Below, in pieces: positions 34,157-45,665 of a stretch of 64,000 bases of DNA; within the stretch, counting starts at the first letter, position 1; the number at the start of each line of letters is the position of its first letter. The notes under the pieces were generated by a model, which did no database searches, had not been told where the DNA came from, and saw nothing but the letters and a program-made list of their open reading frames with translations. Source of the stretch: Chinchilla lanigera (lineage: Eukaryota > Chordata > Mammalia > Rodentia > Chinchillidae); contig NW_004955433.1 in NCBI RefSeq assembly GCF_000276665.1, positions 12,394,121 to 12,458,120 of the forward strand, read 5' to 3'. Made by a program: the position numbers and the translations under genes.

Positions 34157-34318
34157 CCCATGCATACACACACCCCAAAACCCACCTGAAAGAAGCCATT
34201 ATAAATGTTTCACGTGGAACTTTCACAACCCATCAGACTCACCAGAGTTTTCAAATTAACTCCCTTTTTGCCCAAGGGGATCTCTCTGTAAAAGATTTCT
34301 CCAGCCTCCAACCTCCTC

Positions 34319-34342
34319 AAAAAAAAAAAAAAAAAAAAAAAA
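34319..34342 (+). repeat. poly(A) run
   Basis: About 23 consecutive A, preceded by a C/T-rich stretch. No retrogene or SINE body was recognised upstream. Confidence 0.9.
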
Positions 34343-34481
34343 TCTGAATTTAAAACAGCATGCAAATAATGCATTTTGACTCCCTAATCAACAAATGGGA
34401 TCAACTTGAATTGATTAAGAACCTTTGAAATTAGCTGTCTTTAATTCTATCCATAGCTTGCTGGTACGCTGAAGATAGGAG

Positions 34482-34517
<36 letters not shown>
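34482..34517 (+). repeat. (GT)n microsatellite
   Basis: An uninterrupted alternating GT run of about 36 bp. It is the reverse complement of the (CA)n at 34115-34152. Confidence 0.95.
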
Positions 34518-34519
<2 letters not shown>

Positions 34520-34520
<1 letters not shown>

Positions 34521-35207
34521 GTGGGGGGACAAGAGTTAGGAAGTTTGGTCTCATTTTTTTTTTTCAAAGTTCATATCATGGTCTTAAAAAAGCCAGTTTT
34601 TACATTTTATTTTATTTTAATGGTGTCACAACTCTAAGATAGTCAGCATTCACCTGCTACAATTATGTGGCTTTTCTTGGTGTACATTTCCAGTAGCTAC
34701 TTGGCTGCATGAAACCAGCACAACTTTAGTGAAAAGAAAAAAAAAAGACTCCATAAAATCTGAAATGAATGTATAAATAATATGCAACTGTCTAGACAGT
34801 ATAGGTCACTTGCAAAGAGAGCAGGTCGGGAAGAAATTGTCCATCAGTCAGACAACCATAACTGATTCTGATGCTAAATAATGGTAGAGATATTCAGCAT
34901 TCTCTCTATGCGAAAGGCTTCGCTGAGCATTTGCTCTTCCCAAGCCAGTGGTCTTCTACTTATCTCGTGCTTTATGCAGCCTTTGGAAAATGCACTTGCT
35001 ACTTAAACATTAAAATTAATGCCCAAAGAATAGCGGTTGAGCAAGGAAGTGCCACTGACCTATGTGATGGGTCTTTGGTAAAGCAAAAATAACCTTTCTC
35101 CATCAACACTATGAGCTTTGCAGACCCACAGAATCTCAGGCAGATGTAGTTATGGGAACTTTAGGATACTCAGAGATCCAAATACACACACTTGTCTATG
35201 TACACAC
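34520..35207. other. unassigned sequence
   Basis: About 700 bp with no recognised gene or repeat. Confidence 0.4.
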
Positions 35208-35223
35208 ACAAATACACAAGAGA

Positions 35224-35331
35224 GGGGCTGGGGATTTAGCTCAGCGGCAAAAGCGCCTGCCTGGCAAGCGCAAGGTCGTGAGTTCGGTTCCCGGTACCAG
35301 AGAAAAACCAAAACCCAAAAAACAAAAAAAA
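35224..35331 (+). repeat. young ID-type SINE with perfect target-site duplication
   Basis: The body ggggctggggatttagctca, tagctcagcgg (A-box-like) and gagttcggttcc (B-box-like) is almost identical to the 5.6-kb copy, including the gagaaaaaccaaaa tail start. The 16-bp duplication acaaatacacaagaga at 35208-35223 and 35332-35347 is exact. Confidence 0.94.
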
Positions 35332-35349
35332 ACAAATACACAAGAGATA

Positions 35350-35839
35350 TTTTTGCTTTCTAGTAATAATCTATAAGGACAAATTCCAGTGTATAAATCT
35401 TATACTTTTTTTCTTTACTATAATAATCCCTGTACATAGCCTCCAAAAGATGCTGTTAAGCGAAAGGAATTACATCATTCACAGAGAAAGACGTTGGCCT
35501 CTTCGGTCACTGCTTTCCATGTAGTCTGAACAGGGCTCATCAGCTTGTGCCCAGGGCTGGGGATAGTCACCAGCTAATGTCCACTCTGACTGCCCAGGGA
35601 GCTCTTCCGAAGGAAGAATCCAAAGCCATGTTGCTGTGGATGAGGTTAAGAGATCCTGCTCACCTAGCTGGGAGCAAGGTGGGTACATGGCTCCCCACTC
35701 AGAGCTGAGCAACCTCACTTTCTTAGGGAGGACAATAACAGTAACAGCTGCAGCTTCTTGAGAGTTTACCAAGACACTGAGCTAAATAAAGCTATGGTAC
35801 AGAGGTCCAGTGACATTGAACCCTCCAGAAAACCTATAG
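35350..35839. other. unassigned sequence
   Basis: No gene or repeat was recognised in about 490 bp. Confidence 0.4.
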
Positions 35840-35998
35840 AGTTGGAATGATTTATTATTTTCATTTTACATTCGAGAAAGTTGGGGTCCAGAAAGGTTAA
35901 ATAACTTGCTTTAGGCCAAATAGCTAGTAAATGTCTGGGTGCAAGTTTGACTGCAGTTTCTTTTTAAGCTAAGCTCATACTCTTAACCCTGTGATCCT
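35840..35998 (-). repeat. MIR SINE, antisense
   Basis: 'tttattattttcattttaca', 'gttggggtccagaaaggtta', 'aataacttgctttaggccaa', 'atagctagtaaatgtctggg' and 'ctcatactcttaaccctgtg' are colinear with antisense MIR. Confidence 0.85.
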
Positions 35999-35999
35999 C

Positions 36000-36371
36000 C
36001 ACCTCTGCCTTTGTCCAGATCTGCCCCTACCCACACATGGCCAGGCTCCGCTGGGCTCAGCAGGCCCAGGCCTGAGGGCCCACAACATTATTTGGGCCTA
36101 TGAGAATGCTTTATTTCATTGAATAAGCAAGACATGTATTTCAATTGTATTGGTATGAAGATGAATATAATCTAGACTTGATTTATCTGTCTTCTACAAA
36201 AGCAGTAATATAATTTAAAAATTTTATTTTTTTAGAGGAGGTTTATGAAGACTAAAGAATTTAAAACCCATGAAGTTCCAAATATAGTTCTGCTCCACTA
36301 GGTTTTAGAGATTTTTACATATTTGACCTTCTCATTTTACCTATAGGTAAACTATGAGCAATATTTCTTTT
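36000..36371. other. unassigned sequence
   Basis: No gene or repeat was recognised. Confidence 0.4.
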
Positions 36372-36515
36372 GTCTTTTTGAGACAGGGTCTCACCATGCA
36401 GTTCAGGCTGGTCTTGAGTTCACTTTGTAGCCCAGGCTGGCCTCAAACTAGCAATGATCTTCCTGCCTCAGCCTCCTGAGTGCTGGGATTACAGACATGC
36501 ACCACCACGCCCTGC
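36372..36515 (-). repeat. B1 SINE, antisense
   Basis: In the given orientation 'tttttgagacagggtctcac', 'gtagcccaggctggcctcaa', 'cctgcctcagcctcctgagt' and 'gctgggattacagacatgca' are the reverse complement of a 7SL-derived B1. The near-repeat 'caggctggtcttgagttcac' / 'caggctggcctcaaact' is the internal duplication typical of rodent B1, which supports the rodent assignment. Confidence 0.92.
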
Positions 36516-36744
36516 TCAGCAAGTGAGCACTCTTAAATTTTCCATCCCACTTCAGATCTATTTCCATTTCCATAGCCAACCCAAAGACTCAGAAACCAAA
36601 GCTTCCTGTTTTCTGCCTTCTTGTGGTTTTCCACTGTAAGCAGGTAGGGATGTCAGGCTAAAGCAGCATTTGACGGTCCTTTGTTATTTGTGACTCAGTA
36701 TCCCAGATGTTCATAAGTCTCATAAGTCTTCATGTTTTTGATTT

Positions 36745-36940
36745 TGGTTTTGGTTTTGGTTTTTATGGTACCGGGGGTTGAACCTAGGGCATTTGCACTG
36801 ATTCTTTTTTAAATGTTGAGACAGTATCTCAGTAAGTTGCTAAATTGCTCAAACTGCCCTTGAATTTATAATCCTCCTGCCTCAGCTTCCCAGAATATGG
36901 GGATTAGAGGCATGTGCCACCATGCCCAGTTGTCTACGAT
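36745..36940 (-). repeat. B1-ID composite SINE, antisense
   Basis: 'ggtaccgggggttgaaccta' (ID part) precedes 'tgagacagtatctcagtaag', 'cctcctgcctcagcttccca' and 'gaggcatgtgccaccatgcc' (B1 part). This is the reverse of the order in the sense copy at 25.2 kb, as expected for an antisense copy. Confidence 0.82.
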
Positions 36941-37395
36941 TTAAAAACATAATGATAATGTAAACCCAAAAAGCAAGAGTGAGAAATAAAATGACTCCAG
37001 TGTTTCTTCCCTGTAGTTGTCGCCTTTTATATTAAACACAATCCTGTGAGTGAAATACTCTAAAGGTTAGAAAGTGCTCTTGACACCAAAAGAGATTATT
37101 ATGAGAATGCATTTATTAGGCTGAATGTTTAGAACTAAAAAATTAAGCAATTTCCTTTAAATACTGTCAGCGGACAGTGTGGAACACCTGTCTCAGTAAT
37201 CTATGCTTTGGTTTTAAATTTGTTAGGCCTGCCCTTGCTCCAGACTCTTCACCGAGAGCTATGGTGGCTGTCCCGGGTACAGGCGGCCTCACTCTGTCAT
37301 CTCTGCTTTCCGCCCAGCCTCCACCAAGTCCGCTCATGACCCGGGCATTCCATCCTCCTGTCCTTTTCTTCTGGGCTGCCGGTGTTATTTATTTT
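36941..37395. other. unassigned sequence
   Basis: No gene or repeat was recognised. A slightly C/G-rich patch lies at 37230-37345 with few CpGs, so it is not a CpG island. Confidence 0.4.
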
Positions 37396-37720
37396 TAATG
37401 CCTTTGATTCATTTCCCTCTTGTTTTGACCAGGCAAACAGCACACATCTGCTGCCACCAGGAGGTGTCAATAGTTCATACTGCTCAATTTGTCTGCCCCA
37501 AATCCAGTGCAGGGCTGATTTTGCAATGTCTGTATCTCAAGTTTCAGTTTCAAAGCTTTGTGCTGTGTTCTGGCCATTAAAGATTCATAGGTTGAATTAA
37601 AGATTTATTTTTAGGAGCGCATTATTATAAGGCAAATCACGTTCTTTTCACTTTAGACATATTGGCCATTGCGATTTCTTTTCTTTTCTTTTGCTAAAAG
37701 CTCAATTACATCAATATCGC
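37396..37720. promoter_or_regulatory. candidate conserved regulatory block with a CTCF-like site
   Basis: Repeat-free sequence. 37453-37468 reads gccaccaggaggtgtc, close to the CTCF core CCACYAGRKGGCRS. Two direct repeats attaaagattYat start at 37576 and 37596, 20 bp apart. A TCF/LEF-like caaagctttg palindrome lies near 37551. The motifs are seen directly; regulatory activity is inference. Confidence 0.3.
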
Positions 37721-37859
37721 ACAAGACCCTCCAAACACTAAGCTAAAAGGCAGCTTCTCAGCAGCCAGATGCCTGCTGCCCTTTAAGGATTAACTTTCTA
37801 AGAATGGATGCCATCCCTCCTAGGCAGAGCGATCGCCCTAATAAAAAGCTGATCAGTTA

Positions 37860-38335
37860 CACTTGGCTTAAAACCTCTGTTCGCTTCCTGTTGCTTACAG
37901 AAGTTCAAGCTCCTTACTCAGTTTTGTAAAGCCATCCAGAGGCTGGGTCAGCTGCCTGTCCTAATTCCTGAAGGAGCACCCTCTGTTCTTCACATGAAGG
38001 GAGGCCAGACCCGGCCCAGACCACCAGCCTTTAATTAGGAGGTACTCACCTTGCGGTCTTCATTTAATACCTAAGTTAAATGATACCCAAATGTCCCTTA
38101 TCCTATGGCAGAGTGCTCCCCGAGAATCTGTGTGCTGCAGTAAAGCAGCTTACGGGTCCATACTGTAAAATATCTCTAAATCCATCCTTTTCTGTTGACT
38201 GTGTCCTCAAAGACCAGGCTTGATAATTATACCCATTTGTAATCTTAGGGTTCAGTACAGTGCCAGGCATACTCACAAAGACTAGTAAGTGAATGAATGA
38301 ATGAATGAATGAATGAATGAATGAATGAATCCTCC
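37860..38335 (+). repeat. L2 LINE 3' end with (GAAT)n tail
   Basis: 'agttcaagctccttactcag', 'aaagccatccagaggctggg', later 'ttcagtacagtgccaggcat' and a terminal (GAAT)10 at 38291-38330 are colinear with the L2 3' end. It is one of the best L2 copies in the window. Confidence 0.75.
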
Positions 38336-38339
38336 TGCC

Positions 38340-39495
38340 AAGAAGTTACATACAATACGACCAACAGTACACAACAAAATCAATGGCAATTACTGCCTTC
38401 AGCTACAGGGTTCTCATTTCAGATTTTTGTATTCAGTAACTAGAGAAAAAGCCAAGTATATACAGGGACTATCACAACTCCCTAGGAATCTTCTAACACA
38501 GGCTGTGACTGCAGTAAGTGTCTGAGCCGTCATCCGATGGCCAGAGTCTGTGTTAAGACCGGCACGTGTGGGGTGTGTGCTGTGGGCAAAGGGCATGGGT
38601 AAGGGTGGATGAGGGAGAGGAGAAAAATGTCTCTACATGGGTGATAGCCACCTGGGTTTCTACGACAGAATTAAAGAGCCCACTCTAGAAAGAGAGGGCG
38701 CTGACTTGCAGTTCTTCTGGGTGAGAAAAGTGACAGAGACAAGGACTCTTGGGGAAAGGAACAGGCGTGATGGAGAGGGAAATCTCTCAAAGTCCATCAT
38801 GGTGCGCTCTCTGTTTGTGTTTCTCTCTCCCAAAGCAGTCAGTAGCCACAGGGAAGCCAGAGGAGAGCTCCTTGGCAAGGACAGAATGTTTTCGTGTGGG
38901 GGTCTCAAATAATTTCAGTACAAATTTCCAAAACCCAGTTTTGAACAGCAAGATAGAAAGGGCACGGAAGGAACATTTTGAGAGTGGACAGCTACTGGCT
39001 GGTCCTCATGTTTCAAAGCAAGAACTTCGGCACCATTACAATGCTGGCTCCCTTCTTCCTGTTCTTACTGGCCCCAAAGGAGACGGAGTGGTCTGTGTGA
39101 TCAGCGGCACTCTGCAAGGGCCTGAGTGTTGTGTGGCCCTTCCTGGCTCTCTCTTGGGCCCATCCAAGGTGTCCTCTCTTGCTTCTAAATCCAGAAGATG
39201 AGTTCATCTACCTGTGGCCTAGGGTCTCCTTTCTGGAGACAACTGAAAGGTTCCTACCATCTGCCCTGAGGAAGGAAGTTTTCGATTGGGAGACAGTGAT
39301 CCTGCCTGTAGTTAACCAAGAAATGTCTACTCTCCAAAGGGGGTAACCTTAATCTCGTCTTGGTGGAGAATGTGAGAAACAAGACATGGAAGCCTGGTTC
39401 CTAAGCCACAGATGCCGGCCACATTTTCTAATTGAGCTGGGTCAGCAATAAGAATAGGTAGTGCTTTGATCTTCATCTACTAGACACTCACAGTG
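38340..39495. other. unassigned sequence with overlapping chance frames
   Basis: About 1.15 kb. The longest + frame here opens at a TTG; its first ATG is at 38770 and it ends at 39201 (144 codons). The translation matches no family I know, and overlapping frames exist on both strands. No promoter or splice context was seen. Treated as non-coding. Confidence 0.35.
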
Positions 39496-39499
39496 ATTG

Positions 39500-39590
39500 A
39501 TTAATTGATTTATGCAATGTGGGGATCTAACCAAAGGCCTTGAACATGCTAGACAAGCACTCTGCTACTGATCCCTGCTTCCAGCTCTCA
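39500..39590 (-). repeat. ID-type SINE, antisense, old
   Basis: 'tgtggggatctaaccaaagg', 'cttgaacatgctagacaagc' and 'tactgatccctgcttccag' preserve the antisense ID order with many changes. Confidence 0.55.
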
Positions 39591-40599
39591 TAGCTATTTC
39601 TTGACTGATTCTGAAGGTAGAAGGGAAAGGGTTTCAACTGGCCACATGAAAGAGAAACTTATTGCCGACATTCGTCTGGCTCTGAACTGGATGGTGGGCA
39701 TGAAAACACTGTAGGAAGCTGTGGAAGGATCTCTTTCTTCTGTAGACATTTCTAATTGAAGGAGTTCATCACATTCGATCCCACTTGGGATCTCCATTTG
39801 CTGCTATAGAAGAGAACTTTGAGTACCACAGAAGTTCTGAGGATGTGAATTAGACCAGCACATGGATGTCACCGCCAACAACACTATCATTCCCAGAGCG
39901 AACCATGTCACCCCAGTAAGCTGTGGGGCAAACCGAGTCCAACTGTGCCTTATACTCAGCTTGAAAGAAGCCAAGTTTTATTAAAGCGAAATAGATACTA
40001 AAGGATCACTCAAGCAGAGTCGAACCCAATCTTCCCTTTTTTTTAAAAAAAAAAAAATTATATTTATAGCACCCAGCCCAAATCAAACTTCAGAACATTT
40101 CCTGATCAAGCTATTTCATTCTGTCCAATTATCTAATGTATACGGAGGTGATATTTTTATTAATCTGAGCAGAAAAATCCACAGCAAATTGAACCACATT
40201 TATTGCTTGCATCTCATCATTGTAATTTCCTTAATTTAAATCATATTCCTTTTGGGGCACATTTCAACTTCTTTACTTTTGGTAAATATATATATGTGAA
40301 TGATCAGCAAAGTAGCCAAAAGATTTTACTAAGCTGTGATAACACTTTGTGTTTTATCAAAGAAGAAGTTGAAACTCATGGCTGAAGCACATATGCTAAA
40401 GAAATTTCTTCTTTTTAAGAAGCTTTAAAGAATTTTTGAAGAATGATCTTTAAATAGATTTTGAGGAGATGAAACCTGCCCCAACACCATCCCCGTAGTT
40501 AGCCAGTGGCATTTCTAGTTCTGACATGTACTCTGCTCAAACCATGCAGGAGAGAAGGATTTAAGCAGAAGGGTGGAGAATCCTAAGCCTGGTGAGCTT
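39591..40599. other. unassigned sequence
   Basis: About 1 kb with no recognised gene or repeat. Confidence 0.4.
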
Positions 40600-40790
40600 T
40601 GTTCATTTGCTGGTTCATTCATTTACTCACAAGTATTCAGCCAGCCATAGTGGATCCAGGGGAATCAGTAGTGAATAAAACAGTCTTCTTTGTCATTTAC
40701 AGATTCAACAAAGAAACATAAATATTGGTGAGTAAGTCATAGTAGAACAAGGGCTACAGATATAACAAGGAGCACTCAGAATTCTTCATG
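40600..40790 (-). repeat. L2 LINE 3' end, antisense, diverged
   Basis: 'ttcattcatttactcacaag', 'tagtggatccaggggaatca', 'gtagtgaataaaacagtctt' and 'gctacagatataacaaggag' follow antisense L2. Confidence 0.55.
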
Positions 40791-40989
40791 CTTCTGGTTA
40801 ATGATAGCGACTATTCATTATCCATTGATGCCATATCCATTTCCAGATAATTCTAGTTCAAGGAAATGAGTGTATCCAACTCTCTTAACCACATTCTGAA
40901 AAAGAAGTATTCTTGAACCTCCTAAAGCCCTTTGAATAGCATCAGGTCACAGGAGTCAGGAAAGGGAGCTATGTCTAGAAATGACATAA

Positions 40990-41130
40990 AATAGTAATTG
41001 TTGACAATTTACTGCACACCTACTATTGGCCAGACACTGTTAAAAGCTCTTTAATTCATTTGATTCTATAACGACCCTGTAAAGTATATACTATTTTAAT
41101 CCCCATTCAAGATGATGGACTTTTCTAAGC
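40990..41130 (-). repeat. MIR SINE, antisense
   Basis: 'tactgcacacctactattgg', 'ccagacactgttaaaagctc', 'tttaattcatttgattctat' and 'aacgaccctgtaaagtatat' match antisense MIR. Confidence 0.8.
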
Positions 41131-41139
41131 ACAATGTGT

Positions 41140-42068
41140 AAGGGATAGAGTGTACATTTTGATTTATTCAGTGCAGTACAACCTGGAGGGGCTCTCGAGC
41201 TTACACTTGGCCTCTGGTTCTCTCTGTAAGTCATAAGACTAATGTGCAAGGTTTATTATGATCAAATAATCAACCACAGCAAACCCTATAAAATTGTGCC
41301 TCATGCTTTTGGAGATTCTAAGTTAATAAATTGTTTTGGTTTTCATAAAAATTAAGCTTTTAGTCTTCTGTGGATAAACTCATGCAAGTCTTAAACACAC
41401 AGCTTATATTTTTCAAGAGAACCAAACTAATGGGTAAAACTAGTTGGTAAAAACTTGTAAAACTATAAAACACATGGAAGATAACCTAATATTTCCCTCA
41501 ATGAGACAATTTGAAACAAAATCAGTAAAATTCAGGACCCTAAATTCATTTAAGAAATGTTCACACTAAACCACTGAAAAATTATAGGTTCTTTAAGGAA
41601 AATCATATGAATAAGGTCCTCCTGTACTTTGCAAAGATGAAAGAAGGAAAGTTTATTGAATTCATGAAATACAGGTTTAAGCTTCCATCCTGCCTGAGGG
41701 ATTGCATCTTAGTCATCATTCCTAAAATTCTCACAATTAGAGGTATTCCTTTGAATTAAAACATCAACAGCAGAAAGCATCTATACTCTCCACATCACCT
41801 AGGGGCAGAAGAAGCTCCTTGTGATATATTAACATCTTGCAATAAATTATTACAGCTTAATTTGTCAAATTAGCAACTACACCTTGGAAAGTATTTAGCA
41901 GAAGTATAAAAGAATAGGGCTGAGAAAGTAAATGTTGATTAGTGGTGGATTTTCATAGCTTTTTGTGGCCTTTGATAATATCCTTTCCTGTTAATTTGTA
42001 AGAGCTCATTTCATATGTTAGTGAACATTCACTAGTTCTATGCTTTAGCACTCCTTCTCCCTTCTTTT
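41140..42068. other. unassigned A/T-rich sequence
   Basis: About 900 bp with no recognised gene or repeat. Confidence 0.4.
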
Positions 42069-42497
42069 GGTGTTATGGCTTATATGTAGATGTCCCCATA
42101 AATCTTCATGTGCTCATAGGTGGGGCTTTTGGGAGGTGACTGAATCATTGGTGTGGAGTAAAAGGTAAGTCCACTCACTGCTTTAGCATGGCTCTGGGTG
42201 TGGATGATGGACTTACTGAAGCAGGAAGACCCAGCCTGGGTGTGGGTGACACCAACCAATAGGCTTGTTGCCTAGATGGAATAAAAAGGGAAAGAAGAAG
42301 GAGGTCTCACTGCTTCCTGCCTGCCATGCTGTAAGCTCTTTTTCCTCTACCATGCCCCTATGCCAACCCACCCTGCTTTGAAGCCAGCTGACTATGGACT
42401 AAAAGTCTACAAACTGTGTGCCAAAATAAACCTTTCCACCTTTACACTGTGGTATTGGGTACCGTGTCCCAGCAATGACAAAGTAACTGAGATATCT
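42069..42497 (+). mobile_element. MaLR-type solo LTR
   Basis: It starts tgttatggcttatatgtaga followed by 'tgtccccataaatcttcatg'. It has 'ggtggggcttttgggaggtg', 'cttcctgcctgccatgctgt' and 'gccagctgactatggact', then a polyadenylation signal in 'gccaaaataaacc' and an end near 'aagtaactgagata'. This is the standard layout of the MLT1/MaLR group. Confidence 0.82.
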
Positions 42498-42499
42498 GC

Positions 42500-42784
42500 T
42501 AACAGAATAGTTATGTATTACGATAAATGAATTGCATGTTGTTCGATGGCATGACCTCATTCTTTCCTTGCTGTAAGGTAACATGTGACCTACGCTTGGC
42601 CAGTCAGAGAATCTACTCTAGAAACAATACCCATTCAGTGATGGATTTGTGACTCAAACTGACACAACCCTTCCAAAAGTTTTTCTGCTAGAGCTAGCAG
42701 AGAAAGAGCTTTCTTTCCTGGGGAGAGTTAACCTGGAAGGATGGGAGGACTAGGCTATGGGCAACAAAATGGCTACTTTATTTT
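42500..42784. other. unassigned sequence
   Basis: No gene or repeat was recognised. Confidence 0.4.
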
Positions 42785-42965
42785 TTTTTGAATTTTTCTT
42801 TTTTCTTTTGTTAATGCACGTTTGCGGTGCAAAATGATTTCCATTTCCTTTTGGGGAGGTGGAATATGTACATAACGCAGCTTAATTCTTTTTTTTTAAT
42901 CCCCTTACCCTCTCTCCCTACTCCTCCCATCCTTTTTCCCCTCCCATTTGCAAAAGATTTATCTC
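42785..42965 (-). repeat. probable rodent L1 3'-tail fragment, antisense
   Basis: 'gttaatgcacgtttgcggtg' and 'ggggaggtggaatatgtaca', then a C/T-rich tract ('accctctctccctactcctc') that would be a purine-rich tract on the other strand, as L1 3' UTRs carry. The same sequence recurs at 46.1 kb. Confidence 0.5.
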
Positions 42966-44620
42966 CGTATTTCCTATTATCTAGCTTTTGTTTGGCCTTT
43001 TAATTTATTTATACTTTAACTTTCTCATATAAGAAACTATGTGATATTTTTCTATGTGTCTGATTTATTTCACTTAATATTATGCTCTCAAGGTGAATAC
43101 ATTTTCCTACAAATGATTCAAGTTTACCCTTTTTTATGGCAAAGTAGAACTTCATTGTGTATAAATACTATATTTCCTTTATCCATTCATCTGTTGATGG
43201 ACATACAGGCTACTTCCAAGATTTGGCTACCATAAACTGTGCTGCTAAAAATAGGAGCATGCATGTGTGAGCGCACTAGGATGTCTTCAACGCTTTCAGG
43301 AAGATACCTAGAAGGGGAATAGCTAGAGCAAACTGCTTCGTTTTGAACAGACTTCAACTCTAGAATGGTCAACTACATCCCTATGCTTTCCAATGACAGA
43401 GGCCAGCAAATCGTATACTGAAGATGTTAACATTTTACTGACACATATGTGAGAAATATTTACCCCAGTGGTTTGTCCTTTAATTTAAAGAGGTTTCTGT
43501 ATTGTACAAGTTTTTCATTTTCAAGAAGTCAATTCTTCTCTTCTTTAATATCTAGCATCACAAAAATACTTCAAAAGTCGTTCTCAAAATTTTTCTCCAG
43601 TCTAACAAATGATAATCCATTTTTTTCTAGTGCTTTTATGGTTTTGTTTTCACATTTAATCTTTAATCTACTCTATTTATAGATAGACAGTTCTCCTAAC
43701 TTTATAACAAGCTAATATTTTTCCACTTATTGTATTGCTACATTTACTTTGTCTTGATCTATATCCATGCTTTGATATTTGTCTCAGCCTCTATTACTTA
43801 CTTACCATTGAATTATCCCTTTTCCTGTGCCAGTTCTGTACCAATTTTAATTGACTGAAAACTTGTAAGTGGTAGAAGAAAATTCAACTTGGTTATTCTT
43901 TTTCTAGCTTTTTTTTACATAGCTTCTCCTTATAGATAAGTTTTATAGTTATTATTTTTGAGTTTCATAAAAATTTTTGAGGGGTTCACATGGGCCTGGA
44001 TATGTGTACAGGCTTGGAGAAAATTGTATTAAGCCCACTCATGCAAAGATGCAGTACACTCTCAAATTATTAGTTATTTTCATAAAGTGCAGTAAAACTT
44101 TCTTCACATTCATCATGAACACTTCTTAAATTGATAGTTGGGCATTTTGTGTTTTTGTTTAGTGGGATTGACTTAGCCATTATATTTTCTAATTAGTATT
44201 TACTATTATACAGGAAAGTTACTGGTTTTACAATTCAAATAGTAAACTCTCTTGGCTCTAAAAATTTCTCAGTATCTTCAGGTTTTCCAGCTGAACAATT
44301 TCAGTAACTGTAAGTGGCAATGTATTTTCTCTACCTCCTTTGTAAGGCAGAAACCTTATTGCTTATTTTCACTAATGACATTGGTGAGCACTTTCAGAAC
44401 CTTGTCAGAAGTAATCATCCATAACAGGACATCTTTGTCTCATTTCCAATATGCTGCTAGTGGGTTCAGTAGGAAGCATGATTTTGACTGTTGGTTTGAA
44501 ATTACATATATGATAAAATTGTCATACTGGATTAAGGAAATATTCTATTCCAATTTTACTAATTTTTTCTTTTTGTTTTCTACCGAGACAAAAATTTACC
44601 TATGAAATGTACAGCTCCTT
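42966..44620 (-). mobile_element. old L1 (L1M-type) 3' region, antisense
   Basis: 'atccattcatctgttgatgg', 'acatacaggctacttccaag' and 'aatatttaccccagtggttt' resemble the antisense 3' UTR of old mammalian L1. 'cttttatggttttgttttca' and 'tcttgatctatatccatgct' continue it. Edges are approximate, and 43.9-44.6 kb is less certain. There are no intact ORFs. Confidence 0.6.
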
Positions 44621-44809
44621 CTTGTTATAGTTTGATGAATTGTGAAAAATGCATACAGCCATGTAACCCACACTCTTAACAACATATAGACCATTTCATT
44701 CCCCAAGCAAGTTCCTTCTTATTTTTTCCCAGTCGTTTACCATCCACAACCCCATTCTGAGGTAAATATTGCTCAGATTTCTGTCAATGTAGATTAGAGT
44801 TTTGGGTGT

Positions 44810-45665
44810 TTGTCTTTTTTGAGATAGAATTCACATACCATAAATTCAAACTTTGAAAGTGTACAATTTAGTGGTATTTACTATATTCATAAAGTTGTAC
44901 AACCATCACCACTTTCTAATTCCAGAACATTTTCATCATCCCAAAGAGAAACCACACTCCATTAGCAGTTACTCCCCATGCCTCCTTCCTCCAGCCCCCG
45001 GCCTCCAGCCCAACCACTAATCTACTTTCTGTCTCTACGGATTTGTCTATTTTGGACATTTCGTATAAATGGAATCATATGCTGTGTGGTATTTTGTGTT
45101 TGGCTTTCAGTTAACATAATGTGTGTAAGGTTTACCCATGTTGTAGCACGTAGCAGTACTTCATTTCTTCTTATGGAAAAGTAACATTTCCTGGTATAGA
45201 TTCATTCATCAATTGATAGATATTTGGGATGTTTCCATTTACTGTTAGTATTAATGACTCTGCTGTGAACATTGGTGTAGAAATTTTAGTATAATTGTAT
45301 GTTTTCAATTCTCTTTAATGTTTATCTAGGATCATAGATAAATTCTGCCTGTCATAAAACATGATACAAATGAAATTACACCTCATGTGTCCAACTTCTT
45401 TCTGGTTGTGTATGTTTCATCTTTATCCATATTGTTGCATGTATCAATAATATGTTCCTTTTTATTGATGAATGGTATTCCACTATAAGAGTACATTATA
45501 GTTTGTTTATCAAGTCTTCCATGGATGGACATTTGGGCTATTTTCAATTTATGGCTATCATGAATCAAGCTGCTGTGAATACTCTGGTACACATCTTTTA
45601 TGAATTTTCGATCTCATTTCCTTTAAGATATGGTTAGTGGTTGAGCACTGGATCATATAATACAA
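44810..45665 (-). mobile_element. old L1 (L1M-type) 3' UTR, antisense
   Basis: 'gagatagaattcacatacca', 'aagtgtacaatttagtggta', 'gttgtacaaccatcaccact', 'tctaattccagaacattttc', 'ccactaatctactttctgtc' and 'tatggaatcata'-like strings are diagnostic of this L1 3' UTR. It continues beyond the mariner insertion at 46351. Confidence 0.82.

Noticed and set aside
34003..34347. 114-codon frame with a Thr-His repeat
   Set aside because: It is a translation of the (CA)n microsatellite and the poly(A) run.
37225..37345. Possible CpG island or promoter
   Set aside because: It is only about 120 bp with few CpG dinucleotides, well below what an island requires.
38291..38330. Regular short repeats that could suggest a CRISPR-like array
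   Set aside because: They are a 4-bp tandem (GAAT)n at the end of an L2 element in a mammalian genome; there are no spacers.
38770..39201. 144-codon + frame in the 38-39 kb region
   Set aside because: The frame as usually drawn begins at TTG. Overlapping frames exist on both strands, and nothing in the translation resembles a known protein.
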